DNA of 64,000 nt from Eubacterium_U album (lineage in GTDB: Bacteria > Bacillota > Clostridia > Lachnospirales > Lachnospiraceae), in contig NZ_JAODBU010000003.1 of assembly GCF_025336545.1 (NCBI RefSeq), forward strand, positions 124,001-188,000, written 5' to 3'. Under the pieces are notes generated by a model. That model did no database searches, had not been told where the DNA came from, and saw nothing but the letters and a program-made list of their open reading frames with translations. A program made the position numbers and the translations under genes. Positions 1-8,729 of this stretch are shown in pieces. The stretch's first letter is position 1, and every line of letters begins with the position of its first letter.

Positions 1-24
1 TTTAAAATGGCATTAAAAAAGTAG
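1..24 (+). CDS. 3' end of a probable OmpR-family response regulator (partial)
   Basis: Reading frame 1 is open from the window edge and ends FKMALKK then TAG at 22-24. OmpR/PhoB-type regulators commonly end in a GVGYK/GVGFK turn followed by a few residues, and the gene lies 7 bases upstream of a sensor kinase, the usual order for a two-component pair. Only seven codons are visible, so the assignment rests mainly on context. Confidence 0.45.
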   Translation, partial: FKMALKK

Positions 25-31
25 GTGTAAA

Positions 32-1399
32 ATGAGAACGATATATAAACAATTATTGTCATCAATGCTTGCAATTTCAGTTGCAGTACCTATTATAATC
101 TTAGTTATTTTTAATGTTGTAATGACTAATAATATACAGACCACGGCTAAAAAGGAATTATCAAGCACAATGACAACGATGGAAAAACTTGTGCAAACAT
201 CGTATGAAGAAGGGGACTCATCAGAACTCCTTACTAATTTAGTTGCAGCTCTTACTTCCACAAAATTATCAGGAAACACTAATTTTTATATTTTGAGAAA
301 TGAAAATATAAGTTTTAAGAGTGATAGTGGGTTTGAAATAAATGATGGTCAGATAATAAAAATTTCAAAATCAAAAAAAGATATCCACAGAGAAAAAATT
401 AATAATTATCAGTGCTACATTTCAGTTGTATCTTTAGACAATTACGAGGGTGTTAAAAATGCATCAATGGTATTTGTAACGAATACGAGGACTGGGACGG
501 ACAATCTTGTAAATTCTAATGTAATATTAATGATTATTATACTTATTTGCATGATAGTAAGTGTTGTATTTTCCGTAAAATTGTCAAAAAGTATTAGCAA
601 TCAGATTATGAAAGCCTGTGCTTACGCAAATGAAGTAGGAAATGGAATATTTACAAATAAAATTGAAGGACAGTCAAATAAAGAAATAGAAGATTTGTAT
701 AAGAGCCTTAATCATATGGCTGCAAAATTAAAAGCAAATGACGAAAATCAAAAGAGTTTTTATCAGAATATTTCTCACGAGTTTAGAAATCCACTTATGT
801 CAATACAAGGTTATGCAGAAGGTATTGAAAGTGGAATATTAAGCGATAATGTAGGGGCGGCATCAGTCATCAGACAGGAAAGTATAAAACTAAATAAGAT
901 GGTGGCTGAACTTCTTACATTATCCAAATTTGATAGTAAGATGTATAATGTTTCCATTGAGAAATTTAATGCAAGAGAGATTATGTTAGATGCTTTGCAG
1001 AGAATAAAAGGAATTGCATTAAAAGAAGAAATCGATATTGATATGGAAATAGATAAACAGATGAGCATAAATATTGACGAAGATTTGTTCCATAATGTTA
1101 TTTTAAACATTACATCAAATTGTATTAGATATGCAAAAAAACAGGTTTTTATCAGAGGATATGTAATGGAAGGTAAAAACGTAATTGAAATATACGATGA
1201 TGGAGATGGAACAATTGAAAAGAACATTCCTCATTTGTTTGAAAGATTCTATAAAGGAGAAAAAGGAAACTTCGGATTAGGTCTTGCAATAGCAAAAGAA
1301 GCAATGGAAAACATGAATGGAAATATAACTGCAATACCAAATGGAGAAAGCAAAATTCCGGGAAATTATAAAATTAAATTTTTGCTATGTTTTAGCTAA
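32..1399 (+). CDS. membrane sensor histidine kinase
   Basis: Two-component sensor kinase of 455 residues. It has an N-terminal membrane segment (about residues 10-32), an extracytoplasmic sensor region to about residue 160, a second membrane segment (about 165-185) and a HAMP-like linker. The HisKA dimerization helix contains the H-box FYQNISHEFRNPL, with phosphorylated His249. The C-terminal HATPase domain shows the N-box (NITSNCIRYA), the G1 box (DDGDG) and the G2 box (GLGLAIAKEAM). ATP-driven autophosphorylation of His249 would pass phosphate to the response regulator whose end lies immediately upstream. The signal sensed cannot be inferred from the sequence. The start codon follows a weak AGGTG ribosome site. 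Confidence 0.93.
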   Translation: MRTIYKQLLSSMLAISVAVPIIILVIFNVVMTNNIQTTAKKELSSTMTTMEKLVQTSYEEGDSSELLTNLVAALTSTKLSGNTNFYILRNENISFKSDSGFEINDGQIIKISKSKKDIHREKINNYQCYISVVSLDNYEGVKNASMVFVTNTRTGTDNLVNSNVILMIIILICMIVSVVFSVKLSKSISNQIMKACAYANEVGNGIFTNKIEGQSNKEIEDLYKSLNHMAAKLKANDENQKSFYQNISHEFRNPLMSIQGYAEGIESGILSDNVGAASVIRQESIKLNKMVAELLTLSKFDSKMYNVSIEKFNAREIMLDALQRIKGIALKEEIDIDMEIDKQMSINIDEDLFHNVILNITSNCIRYAKKQVFIRGYVMEGKNVIEIYDDGDGTIEKNIPHLFERFYKGEKGNFGLGLAIAKEAMENMNGNITAIPNGESKIPGNYKIKFLLCFS

Positions 1400-1585
1400 T
1401 ATTTGTCAAATTAATTTGGTTAAGGCAAATTGAATATTAAAAAATGCCAAAATGGGAAAAGAGTTGTATTAATAATTAACAGATATTTACTCTACTTTAT
1501 TAACATTAGTAAGTTTTTCTTGACAAATTCTGTATTTTGCGTAAAGTTAAAAAAGACGAAATGACAAAGAACGGAGAAAAACAGA

Positions 1586-1912
1586 ATGTTTAATGAAAAA
1601 ATGGTTTTGTGTGCGTCTAATGCATATGAAAAAAAGTATTATTTAAACGATCAATTTTCTAATCTTCCGGAGCGTGTAAAACAGGAATTGCAGATTATGT
1701 GTGTGCTGTTTACAGAAGAAGTAGGTGGAATTCTTATTTTGCAATATGAAGAAGATGGAACATTACAGATTGTCACAGAGGCAGATGAGGGAGACCTTTT
1801 ATATGATGATATAGGATGTGGATTAAAGGTTAAGCAGATGCAGCTTGATAAGAGAGAACTTTTAGAATCACTGGAAATGTACTATAAAGTATTTGTTTTA
1901 GGAGAGGAATAA
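1586..1912 (+). CDS. conserved hypothetical protein upstream of coaX
   Basis: A 108-residue acidic, cysteine-poor soluble protein with no signal peptide or membrane segment. Its middle part alternates hydrophobic strands (GGILILQYEEDGTLQIVT) with acidic turns, suggesting a small alpha/beta fold. It resembles a Lachnospiraceae family of unknown function (possibly DUF6145; from memory, unverified). Its stop codon directly abuts the coaX start at 1913, so the two are surely co-transcribed and probably translationally coupled. A GGAG site lies about nine bases before the ATG. No function can be assigned. Confidence 0.75.
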   Translation: MFNEKMVLCASNAYEKKYYLNDQFSNLPERVKQELQIMCVLFTEEVGGILILQYEEDGTLQIVTEADEGDLLYDDIGCGLKVKQMQLDKRELLESLEMYYKVFVLGEE

Positions 1913-2683
1913 ATGTTAATTACAGTTGACGCCGGTAATACTAATATTACACTTGGTGTATTTAAAGAAAAAAAAGTTTATGCTACATTTAGAATGACAA
2001 CTCAGATGGCAAGAACATCAGATGAATATGGAGTATTAATTGCAGAAATGCTTGGACGAAAAGGTATTTCACCTAAAGATATTGAAGCAGTAATAATATC
2101 ATCGGTTGTACCTAAGATTATGTACTCATTAACAAATGGAATTTACAAATATATTGGATTACATCCTATTGTTATTGAGGCAGGCACAAAGACGGGAATA
2201 AAGATTCAGCGTGCAAATCCTAGGGAAGTTGGAACAGATAGAATCGTAGATGCAGTAGGTGCATATGAATTGTATGGTGGACCATGTATTGTAATTGATT
2301 TTGGAACAGCTACAACATATGATTTAATTACAAAAGATGGAACATTTGCAGCAGGAGTTACATCTCCGGGTATCAGAATTTGCGCAAAGGCATTATGGAA
2401 TGATACTGCAAAGCTTCCTGAAATTGAAATTAAAAAGCCTGAATCAATACTTGGAAAAGATACAATTACGAGTATGCAGGCGGGTATAGTTTATGGCTAT
2501 ATCGGACAGACAGAGTACATCATAGATAATATGAAAAAGGAAAGCGGACTTCTCAACGCAAAAGTTATTGCAACAGGTGGTCTTGGAAGAATTATTTATG
2601 AAAATACGGATAGAATAGATATTTATGATAAGGAACTCACTCTTCAGGGAATGAGACTTATTTACGAAAAAAATAAAAAGTAA
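1913..2683 (+). CDS. coaX: type III pantothenate kinase
   Basis: Catalyses ATP-dependent phosphorylation of pantothenate, the first step of coenzyme A synthesis. The 256-residue length is normal for the family. The ASKHA-fold signatures are present: N-terminal phosphate motif DAGNTNITLG (residues 5-14), the GTDRIVDAVGA segment near residue 105, DFGTATTYDLI near residue 128, and a C-terminal ATGGLG loop. Type III enzymes need a monovalent cation and resist CoA feedback (family knowledge). It starts immediately after the stop of the upstream gene and lies 9 bases before dusB, so these three form an operon. Confidence 0.95.
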   Translation: MLITVDAGNTNITLGVFKEKKVYATFRMTTQMARTSDEYGVLIAEMLGRKGISPKDIEAVIISSVVPKIMYSLTNGIYKYIGLHPIVIEAGTKTGIKIQRANPREVGTDRIVDAVGAYELYGGPCIVIDFGTATTYDLITKDGTFAAGVTSPGIRICAKALWNDTAKLPEIEIKKPESILGKDTITSMQAGIVYGYIGQTEYIIDNMKKESGLLNAKVIATGGLGRIIYENTDRIDIYDKELTLQGMRLIYEKNKK

Positions 2684-2692
2684 AGGTGCTTA

Positions 2693-3649
2693 ATGAAGAT
2701 AGGAAATATTGAAATTGAAAATTGTTTGGCACTTGGACCAATGGCAGGAGTAACAGACCTGCCATTTCGCTTGTTGTGTAAAGAGATGGGGTGCAACATG
2801 CTTTACACGGAAATGGTTAGTGCAAAGGCAATTCTATATAAAAACAAGAATACCAAAGAATTATTGAATATAGATAAAAATGAACATCCTGTAGGAGTTC
2901 AGTTATTTGGCTCTGACCCTGATATAATGGCACAGATTGCAGCACAGGTTGAAGAAGGAGAGTGCGATTTTATCGACATAAATATGGGATGCCCGGTTCC
3001 TAAAATTGTAAATAACGGCGAAGGCTCAGCATTATTAAAACAGCCAAAACTAGTAGAAGAAATTCTTACAAAAATGGTTAAGGCCGTAAATAAACCTGTC
3101 ACTGTAAAGATACGAAAAGGCTTTGAAAATGGAACGGTTTATGCTGTTGAAATTGCAAAAATTGCAGAAAGCTGTGGTGTATCGGCTATAGCAGTTCATG
3201 GAAGAACGAGAGAACAATACTATAGTGGCAAGGCAGATTGGGATGTAATAAAAGATGTAAAAAAAGCAGTAAAGATTCCCGTAATTGGAAATGGAGATAT
3301 TTTTTCAGCTGAGGATGCAAAGGCAATGAAAGAATATACCGGATGTGACGGATTAATGGTTGCAAGAGGTGCAAGAGGAAATCCATGGATATTTAGAGAA
3401 ATTAAAGAATATCTTGAAAATGGGAATGTTATAGACAAACCGACAATAAATGATATAAGAGAAATGATTATAAGACATGCTAAAATGCTTGTTAATTATA
3501 AAGGTGAGTATACAGGTATTAGAGAAATGCGAAAACATATAGCATGGTATACGGCAGGTTTGCCACATTCAGCAGAACTTAGACGTATGTGTAACCAGAT
3601 TGAAACTATGGAAAATTTGGTAGAGACGGTTAACGCGAAACTGCAATAA
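2693..3649 (+). CDS. dusB: tRNA-dihydrouridine synthase, DusB type
   Basis: FMN-dependent reductase that converts specific uridines of tRNA to dihydrouridine. The 318 residues begin with the Dus signature LGPMAGVTDLPFRLL. The motif NMGCPVPK near residue 100 supplies the catalytic cysteine. VKIRKGF, AVHGRTREQ and the FMN phosphate loop VIGNGDIFS followed by DGLMVARGARGNPWIF complete the TIM barrel, and a small helical tRNA-binding tail follows. Length and motifs are complete. It is the last gene of the coaX operon. A separate promoter for greA begins just after its stop. Confidence 0.94.
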   Translation: MKIGNIEIENCLALGPMAGVTDLPFRLLCKEMGCNMLYTEMVSAKAILYKNKNTKELLNIDKNEHPVGVQLFGSDPDIMAQIAAQVEEGECDFIDINMGCPVPKIVNNGEGSALLKQPKLVEEILTKMVKAVNKPVTVKIRKGFENGTVYAVEIAKIAESCGVSAIAVHGRTREQYYSGKADWDVIKDVKKAVKIPVIGNGDIFSAEDAKAMKEYTGCDGLMVARGARGNPWIFREIKEYLENGNVIDKPTINDIREMIIRHAKMLVNYKGEYTGIREMRKHIAWYTAGLPHSAELRRMCNQIETMENLVETVNAKLQ

Positions 3650-3652
3650 ACA

Positions 3653-3681
3653 TTGACATTAATGCCGTGTTAGGCTATTAT
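3653..3681 (+). promoter_or_regulatory. sigma-A promoter of greA-lysS
   Basis: A perfect -35 hexamer TTGACA (3653-3658) and a TATTAT -10 (3676-3681) are separated by 17 bases, 47 bases before the greA start. No other good promoter lies between greA and lysS, so it probably drives both genes. Confidence 0.7.
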
Positions 3682-3728
3682 TAATTGTAAAACTTTAAAT
3701 ATAAAAATTTGATCGGAGGATTAAAAAA

Positions 3729-4214
3729 ATGGCAGAAACAAAGAAGAACGTACTTACAAAAGCCGGACTTGATAGATTGGAAAAAGAATTAGAAGATTTA
3801 AAGGTAAATAGACGTAGAGAAGTCGCTCAGAAAATTAAGGAAGCAAGAGAACAGGGCGATTTATCAGAAAACGCTGAATATGATGCTGCAAAAGATGAGC
3901 AGAGAGATATTGAAGCAAGAATAGATGAAATCGAAAAAATTCTTAAAAATGTTGAAGTAGTTGCGGATGAGGACGTTGATATTAATAAAATCAGTGTTGG
4001 ATGTCATGTAAAAATCTACGATTATGAATTTGATGAAGAATTAGAATTTAGCATTGTAGGTTCTACAGAAGCAAACAGTCTTCAGCAGAAACTTTCAAAT
4101 GAATCTCCATTAGGAATGGCATTACTTGGTCATGAAGTAGGTGATGATGTACTTGTTGAATTAGCAGATGGAGAAGCTAAATATAAAGTATTAGAGATTA
4201 AGAAGGTACTTTAA
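3729..4214 (+). CDS. greA: transcription elongation factor GreA
   Basis: Cleavage factor that enters the RNA polymerase secondary channel and rescues backtracked complexes. The 161 residues show the N-terminal antiparallel coiled coil with the acidic-tip signature GDLSENAEYDAAKDEQ (about residues 38-53) and a C-terminal FKBP-like domain ending in a short lysine tail. The start is set by a GGAGG site nine bases upstream. It lies 45 bases before lysS, and greA-lysS is a recurrent gene order in Firmicutes. Nothing unusual was seen. Confidence 0.96.
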   Translation: MAETKKNVLTKAGLDRLEKELEDLKVNRRREVAQKIKEAREQGDLSENAEYDAAKDEQRDIEARIDEIEKILKNVEVVADEDVDINKISVGCHVKIYDYEFDEELEFSIVGSTEANSLQQKLSNESPLGMALLGHEVGDDVLVELADGEAKYKVLEIKKVL

Positions 4215-4259
4215 TTTTAATAAAAATTCACAAAAAGATATAGATATAAAGGAGTAACA

Positions 4260-6260
4260 ATGGGACAGCAGAATAACCAGAATCAGCAGCAGGATATTAA
4301 TCAGCTTTTAAAGGTAAGACGTGAAAAATTAGCTGATTTGCAGGAAAAGGGAAAGGATCCTTTTCAGATTACAAAATATGAAGTAACACATCATAGCCAG
4401 GAAATTAAAGATAATTTTGACAAGTTAGAATGTGGACATGATGAAGAAGGAAAATTAATCAGAGAAGACTCTAAATTAGTTTCAATTGCCGGACGTATTA
4501 TGTTAAAACGTGTAATGGGTAAGGCTTCATTCTGTAACGTTCAGGATAGAGATGGTAACATTCAGGTTTATGTTGCAAGAAATGATATAAGCAAAGAAGA
4601 ACCATGGGAAGAATATAAGGATTTCAAGAAAATGGATATCGGTGATATCGTTGGAGTTAAAGGTTATCCATTTAAGACTAAGACAGGTGAAATGAGTATT
4701 CATGCAACAGAAGTTACTCTTCTTACAAAGAGTCTTCAGATTCTTCCTGAAAAGCATCATGGTCTTACAAATACAGATATGAGATACCGTCAGAGATATC
4801 TTGATTTAATTATGAATCAGGAATCAAAGGAAACTTTCATTAAGCGTTCAAAGATTATTAAGGAAATCAGAAACTTCCTTGATGCAAAAGACTTTATGGA
4901 AGTCGAGACACCTATGCTTGTACACAACGCAGGTGGTGCAGCAGCAAGACCATTTGAAACACATTACAATTCATTAGATGAAGATGTTAAACTTCGTATT
5001 TCTCTTGAATTATACCTTAAGAGACTTATCGTTGGTGGTTTAGAAAGAGTATACGAAATCGGTAGAGTATTTCGTAACGAAGGTGTAGATACAAGACATA
5101 ATCCTGAATTTACACTTATGGAATTATATCAGGCATATACAGATTACTATGGTATGATGGACCTTACAGAAGAAATGTTCAGATACCTTGCAGAAAAAGT
5201 TGTTGGAAGTACAAAGTTTACTTACAACGGAATTGAAATCGATTTTGGTAAGCCATTTGAAAGAATCACAATGGTTGATTGTATTAAGAAATACACAGGC
5301 ATTGATTTTGATACAGTTGCTACAGATGAAGAAGCTAAGGCTTTAGCAAAAGAACACAATATTGAATTTGAAGAAAGACATGGAAAGGGTGAAATCATTA
5401 ACCTCTTCTTTGAAGAATTCTGTGAAAAGAACCTTATCCAGCCTACATTTGTTATGGATCATCCAATTGCAATTTCTCCACTTACTAAGAAAAAACCGGA
5501 AGATCCTACTAAGGTAGAACGTTTTGAGTTATTCATTAATACATGGGAAATGTGCAACGCATACTCAGAACTTAATGATCCGATTGATCAGAGAGAAAGA
5601 TTTAAACTTCAGGATGCAGCTGCTGACGCAGGTGATGAAGAAGCTAACCATACAGATGAAGACTTCTTGTATGCACTTGAAGTAGGTATGCCTCCAACAG
5701 GTGGTATAGGTTATGGAATAGACAGACTTTGTATGTTATTAACTGATTCACAGGCTATTAGAGATGTATTGTTATTCCCGACAATGAAAAGTTTAGACAG
5801 CCCTGTTAAGGAAAATAAGGCAGCTAAGAGTGATGAAGCAGAAAATTGCGACCAGAATGCGACTGTTGAAGAAAAGATTGATTTTTCAAATGTAAAGATT
5901 GAACCTTTATTTGAAGAAGAAGTTGATTTTGAAACATTTAGCAAGTCAGACTTTAGAGCAGTTAAGGTTAAAGAGTGTGTTGCAGTACCAAAGAGCAAAA
6001 AACTTTTACAGTTTACACTTGATGATGGCACAGGCGTAGATAGAACAATCCTTTCTGGTATTCATGCATATTATGAACCAGAAGAATTAGTTGGAAAGAC
6101 ACTTATTGCTATTACAAACCTTCCACCTAGAGCAATGATGGGAATTGAATCTTGTGGTATGTTACTTTCAGCAGTAAACAACCTTAAAGATTCAGAGGAT
6201 GAAGAACTTCATCTTCTTATGGTTGATAACCATATTCCAGCAGGTGCAAAGCTCTATTAA
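4260..6260 (+). CDS. lysS: lysyl-tRNA synthetase, class II, with C-terminal tRNA-binding domain
   Basis: Charges tRNA-Lys with lysine. The N-terminal OB anticodon-binding domain (about residues 60-170) is followed by the class II core, with motif 2 (RVFRNEGVDTRHNPEFT, about residues 270-290) and motif 3 (GGIGYGIDRLCML, about residue 480). About 500 residues is the normal bacterial length. This protein continues through an acidic linker into an extra EMAP-II/Trbp111-type tRNA-binding OB domain (about 558-666; DFRAVKVKECVAVPKSKKL, GIESCGMLLSA). In bacteria that domain is usually fused to methionyl-tRNA synthetase, so its presence here is noteworthy. It likely raises tRNA affinity non-specifically (inference). 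Confidence 0.95.
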   Translation: MGQQNNQNQQQDINQLLKVRREKLADLQEKGKDPFQITKYEVTHHSQEIKDNFDKLECGHDEEGKLIREDSKLVSIAGRIMLKRVMGKASFCNVQDRDGNIQVYVARNDISKEEPWEEYKDFKKMDIGDIVGVKGYPFKTKTGEMSIHATEVTLLTKSLQILPEKHHGLTNTDMRYRQRYLDLIMNQESKETFIKRSKIIKEIRNFLDAKDFMEVETPMLVHNAGGAAARPFETHYNSLDEDVKLRISLELYLKRLIVGGLERVYEIGRVFRNEGVDTRHNPEFTLMELYQAYTDYYGMMDLTEEMFRYLAEKVVGSTKFTYNGIEIDFGKPFERITMVDCIKKYTGIDFDTVATDEEAKALAKEHNIEFEERHGKGEIINLFFEEFCEKNLIQPTFVMDHPIAISPLTKKKPEDPTKVERFELFINTWEMCNAYSELNDPIDQRERFKLQDAAADAGDEEANHTDEDFLYALEVGMPPTGGIGYGIDRLCMLLTDSQAIRDVLLFPTMKSLDSPVKENKAAKSDEAENCDQNATVEEKIDFSNVKIEPLFEEEVDFETFSKSDFRAVKVKECVAVPKSKKLLQFTLDDGTGVDRTILSGIHAYYEPEELVGKTLIAITNLPPRAMMGIESCGMLLSAVNNLKDSEDEELHLLMVDNHIPAGAKLY

Positions 6261-6409
6261 GATGATGTAAAGATGTACCGTTTTACTGAATAGACGGGAC
6301 GTACTTCATTTGATAAAAAACTAAAAAAACAGCGATTTACATCAAACTTACATCAATTGATGCAGAAATCGGTGCAAGCAAGAAAAAATCGCATAATTAG
6401 TGCAATGAG

Positions 6410-6440
6410 TGGGCAATTCCAATCGGAGTTGCCCATTTTT
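6410..6440 (+). terminator. Rho-independent terminator
   Basis: A 7-bp stem TGGGCAA (6410-6416) pairs with TTGCCCA (6429-6435) and is followed by five T. It lies 150 bases after lysS and 44 bases before the next gene, so it ends the greA-lysS transcript. Confidence 0.75.
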
Positions 6441-6483
6441 AAAACAAACAGAAATACAAATCGGAATTTAAAAGGATGATGAT

Positions 6484-6801
6484 ATGATGGATAAATTAAA
6501 AAAGAACATGGTTTTCTACCTACTGTTGCTGATAGATTTTTATATCGTTCCTTGGTTTATAAAAGACACAGGAAGTGCAATGATTGTTATGTTAGTAATT
6601 ATTCCTCTAATATGTTTAATAACCTCTGTTTTTTATGGGATTAGGAATGGTTTTAACTTCTGGTATATTTTGATTGTAGCAATAATGTTTGCGCCATCCA
6701 TATTTATATTTTATAACTCAAGTGCATGGGTTTATGTAGTTGGATATGCTGTTATTGCATTATTGGGAAATTTAATAGCATTGCCATTAAGAAAAAGATA
6801 A
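6484..6801 (+). CDS. small multi-pass membrane protein, unknown function
   Basis: A 105-residue protein made almost entirely of hydrophobic segments; about four membrane helices are visible (near residues 10-25, 28-48, 55-75 and 80-100). The terminal residues are basic (PLRKR), placing the C-terminus inside. An AAAGGA ribosome site precedes the ATG. I do not recognise the family. The next gene, of the DUF3784 type, is 50 bases away and the spacers around both share a repeated sequence, so they probably form one small operon of membrane proteins. Confidence 0.65.
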   Translation: MMDKLKKNMVFYLLLLIDFYIVPWFIKDTGSAMIVMLVIIPLICLITSVFYGIRNGFNFWYILIVAIMFAPSIFIFYNSSAWVYVVGYAVIALLGNLIALPLRKR

Positions 6802-6850
6802 CTTCCAGTTTATAAAATTAAGAAAATGGAATTTAAGGAGGAGTATGTAA
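6799..6850 (+). repeat. shared intergenic spacer, copy 1
   Basis: The sequence ATAACTTCCAGTTT, followed by an A/T-rich segment and GGAATTTAAGGAGG, separates the two small membrane genes. Related spacers occur at 7187-7223 and at about 16136-16170. The downstream half also resembles the leader of the gene at 6484. Confidence 0.5.
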
Positions 6851-7183
6851 ATGAAATTAGCAGATTTAGCAACAGGCTCTGATTGGATAGTGTGGATTGT
6901 CTTTGCGATATTTGTTGTACTTTCTATTATTTTACTTTCTGGACATGGAAGCTGGTTCATTTCTGGATATAATATAGCTTCAAATGAAGAAAAGGAAAAA
7001 TATGATGAAAAGAAGTTATGCAGAACAATGGGAATTGGAATGTCTATTATAGCAATTCTTGCATTAACTATGGGCTTGTTTGAAAATATTTTGCCTGCAT
7101 TTTTTGTATATATTGCATTGGGGATTATTTTGGTTGATGTCGTGGTAATTATCATTTTAGGAAACACACTATGCAGAAAGTAA
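6851..7183 (+). CDS. DUF3784-like membrane protein
   Basis: A 110-residue protein with three predicted membrane helices (about residues 13-33, 58-78 and 80-103). After the first helix comes a conserved-looking stretch GHGSWFISGYNIASNEEKEKYDEKKLCR. The G-x-W-x-I-x-GYN pattern followed by EEKEKYD-K-LC is what I recall of DUF3784 proteins, which are common in Lachnospiraceae and often near mobile DNA. Molecular function is unknown. The start is set by a strong AAGGAGG site. It is the last gene before the integrated element, whose left end begins a short way downstream. Confidence 0.75.
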   Translation: MKLADLATGSDWIVWIVFAIFVVLSIILLSGHGSWFISGYNIASNEEKEKYDEKKLCRTMGIGMSIIAILALTMGLFENILPAFFVYIALGIILVDVVVIIILGNTLCRK

Positions 7184-7186
7184 TAA

Positions 7187-7223
7187 CTTCCAGTTTTTGA
7201 AACTGAGAAATCGGAATTTGTGG
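7187..7223 (+). repeat. shared spacer copy 2 and candidate left junction of the element
   Basis: ATAACTTCCAGTTT followed by AATCGGAATTTGTGGAG (7208-7223). The latter resembles AATCGTAATTTGGAG at 15544-15558, just before the first gene to the right of the element. The two could be the two sides of the insertion site, but the match is imperfect and other explanations, such as common leader sequence, remain. Confidence 0.35.
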
Positions 7224-7290
7224 AGAGATTTCCTGAACTTTCCTTATTTTACAGGCTTTTCAGCCCATTAGATAGTGAAATGATATGTAT

Positions 7291-7340
7291 TTTCCCTTAT
7301 TTTTGCCCTTATGCGGAATCCGTAAGGGAAATAAGGGAAA
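7291..7340. repeat. left-end inverted repeats of the mobile element (candidate integrase arm sites)
   Basis: TTTCCCTTAT (7291-7300) is the exact complement of ATAAGGGAAA (7331-7340). Inner segments GCCCTTA (7305-7311) and TAAGGG (7323-7328) also pair. Paired AAGGG-type motifs with similar spacing recur near the right end at 15371-15390 and 15426-15446. Short repeats at both ends of an element next to int are typical arm-binding sites of tyrosine integrases. The hairpin could also terminate int transcription. Confidence 0.55.
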
Positions 7341-7347
7341 TTTTTGT

Positions 7348-8643
7348 TTAAGCGTTGCTCGCTACTTTATCAAGAAGTCTTGCGGAATCCCGTTTTGCTT
7401 TTCTTGTTGAGTGAGCGTAAATATTCATTGTGGTACTGACATCAGAATGTCCTAACAGTTCCTGTACATCTTTCGGAGCCGCCCCGTTGGAGAGCAGGTT
7501 GCTGGTATAGGTGTGACGTAACTGGTGGAAGTGAAAATCTTCAAATCCTTCCAGCTTCTTTGACACTGACCTGCAAGCAATGCCGAGTGTACTCGGCAGT
7601 TCCAGACTACCATCCGGTCTGAGGCAGACAAAGGATATTTCTTTATAATCTGCCGGGACTTCCTGCGTTCCGTCAAGGTGATAGTATTCATAATACACCC
7701 TGTTTTTTACATGCACCTCTTTGTAGTAGTTGCGGTGGTAAAGTTCCCCGTACTGCATCCGGCTTTTCAGTTGTTCCCGTCTTGCTGCTTTCAATATTTC
7801 AGTCAGTGTATCTCCAAAATCAACAATCCTTACTTTCTTTCGCTTGGTTGTTCCAATCACATTTTTATGCTTCGTTCCGTCATAACGGATACTGCGTTTT
7901 ATGGTCAGGCATTGTTCTTCAAGGTTGATGTCCTGCCATGTAAGACCACAGGTTTCCCCGATACGAAGTCCTGCATAATATGCGATCTGAATCGGCAGAA
8001 TTGCAGGTGGATTTTTCTTTTCCAGATACTTGATAAGCCGCTCGTAATCCTCATGTGAAATCGGCTGTGTACCTTCTTCTACCTCATCATCAGAAAAGAG
8101 GTCAACTTCCTCTGCCTGTCGTTTCAGCTTGATATATTGCATTGGATTGAAACTGATTAACTGTTTTGGAAATACTGCAAAACGGAAAGACTGCTGTAAC
8201 ACTGCGGAAAAAGAATGGATATAATCTTTGCTATATCCTTTTCGCACTTTTCCATCCGGAAACTCGCCACCGAATGTAAGCAGGTCGAGAAAACTCTGTA
8301 AATGTTCAGCGGTAACTGTTTTTAACTTTCGGTCTGCAATCGGGTGTTTTTTGATACATCGGATTGCACCAAGATAATTTTCCACTGTGCCATTGCTGAG
8401 TGTTCCGGCTTTCAGTTCTTCTTCCGCCCACATATCCAGAAGTTCTCCTACCGTAAGGCTTTCTGCCCTTGCGACAAACTTCTTATTTTCATAATCTTCC
8501 AGTGCTTTGCGGAGAAGCTTTTCCGTCTCACTTTTACTTTCGGTTCCGGCGTATTCTTTCTGAACCATTTTTCCGCTTGCGTCCTCTACATAGAAGCGAT
8601 AGTACCATTTCTTTCCTTTTTTTCTAACAGATCCTTTTGCCAT
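7348..8643 (-). CDS. int: site-specific tyrosine recombinase (integrase)
   Basis: Integrates and excises the mobile element. A basic N-terminal arm-binding domain starts MAKGSVRKKGKKWYYRF. A SAM-like core-binding domain follows (about residues 60-165), then the catalytic domain with the R-K-HxxR-H-Y set: YAGLRIGETCGL carries the first Arg, HQLRHTYTSNLL the HxxR, LGHSDVSTTMNIYAH the second His and the Tyr nucleophile. The start at 8643 is preferred over the upstream in-frame ATG because AGGAG lies the right distance before it. Length (431 residues) and layout match Tn916-type integrases of Firmicutes. It points outward toward the left end, as usual. The base composition is richer in G+C than flanking host genes. 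Confidence 0.95.
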   Translation of the reverse strand: MAKGSVRKKGKKWYYRFYVEDASGKMVQKEYAGTESKSETEKLLRKALEDYENKKFVARAESLTVGELLDMWAEEELKAGTLSNGTVENYLGAIRCIKKHPIADRKLKTVTAEHLQSFLDLLTFGGEFPDGKVRKGYSKDYIHSFSAVLQQSFRFAVFPKQLISFNPMQYIKLKRQAEEVDLFSDDEVEEGTQPISHEDYERLIKYLEKKNPPAILPIQIAYYAGLRIGETCGLTWQDINLEEQCLTIKRSIRYDGTKHKNVIGTTKRKKVRIVDFGDTLTEILKAARREQLKSRMQYGELYHRNYYKEVHVKNRVYYEYYHLDGTQEVPADYKEISFVCLRPDGSLELPSTLGIACRSVSKKLEGFEDFHFHQLRHTYTSNLLSNGAAPKDVQELLGHSDVSTTMNIYAHSTRKAKRDSARLLDKVASNA

Positions 8644-8729
8644 AATCGTATGTCTCCTTTCGATATCAGACAATCGGAACTGCTGAAATGCTTCTTGCGT
8701 GTAAGTATATCACAACTCCGGTTGTCTTA

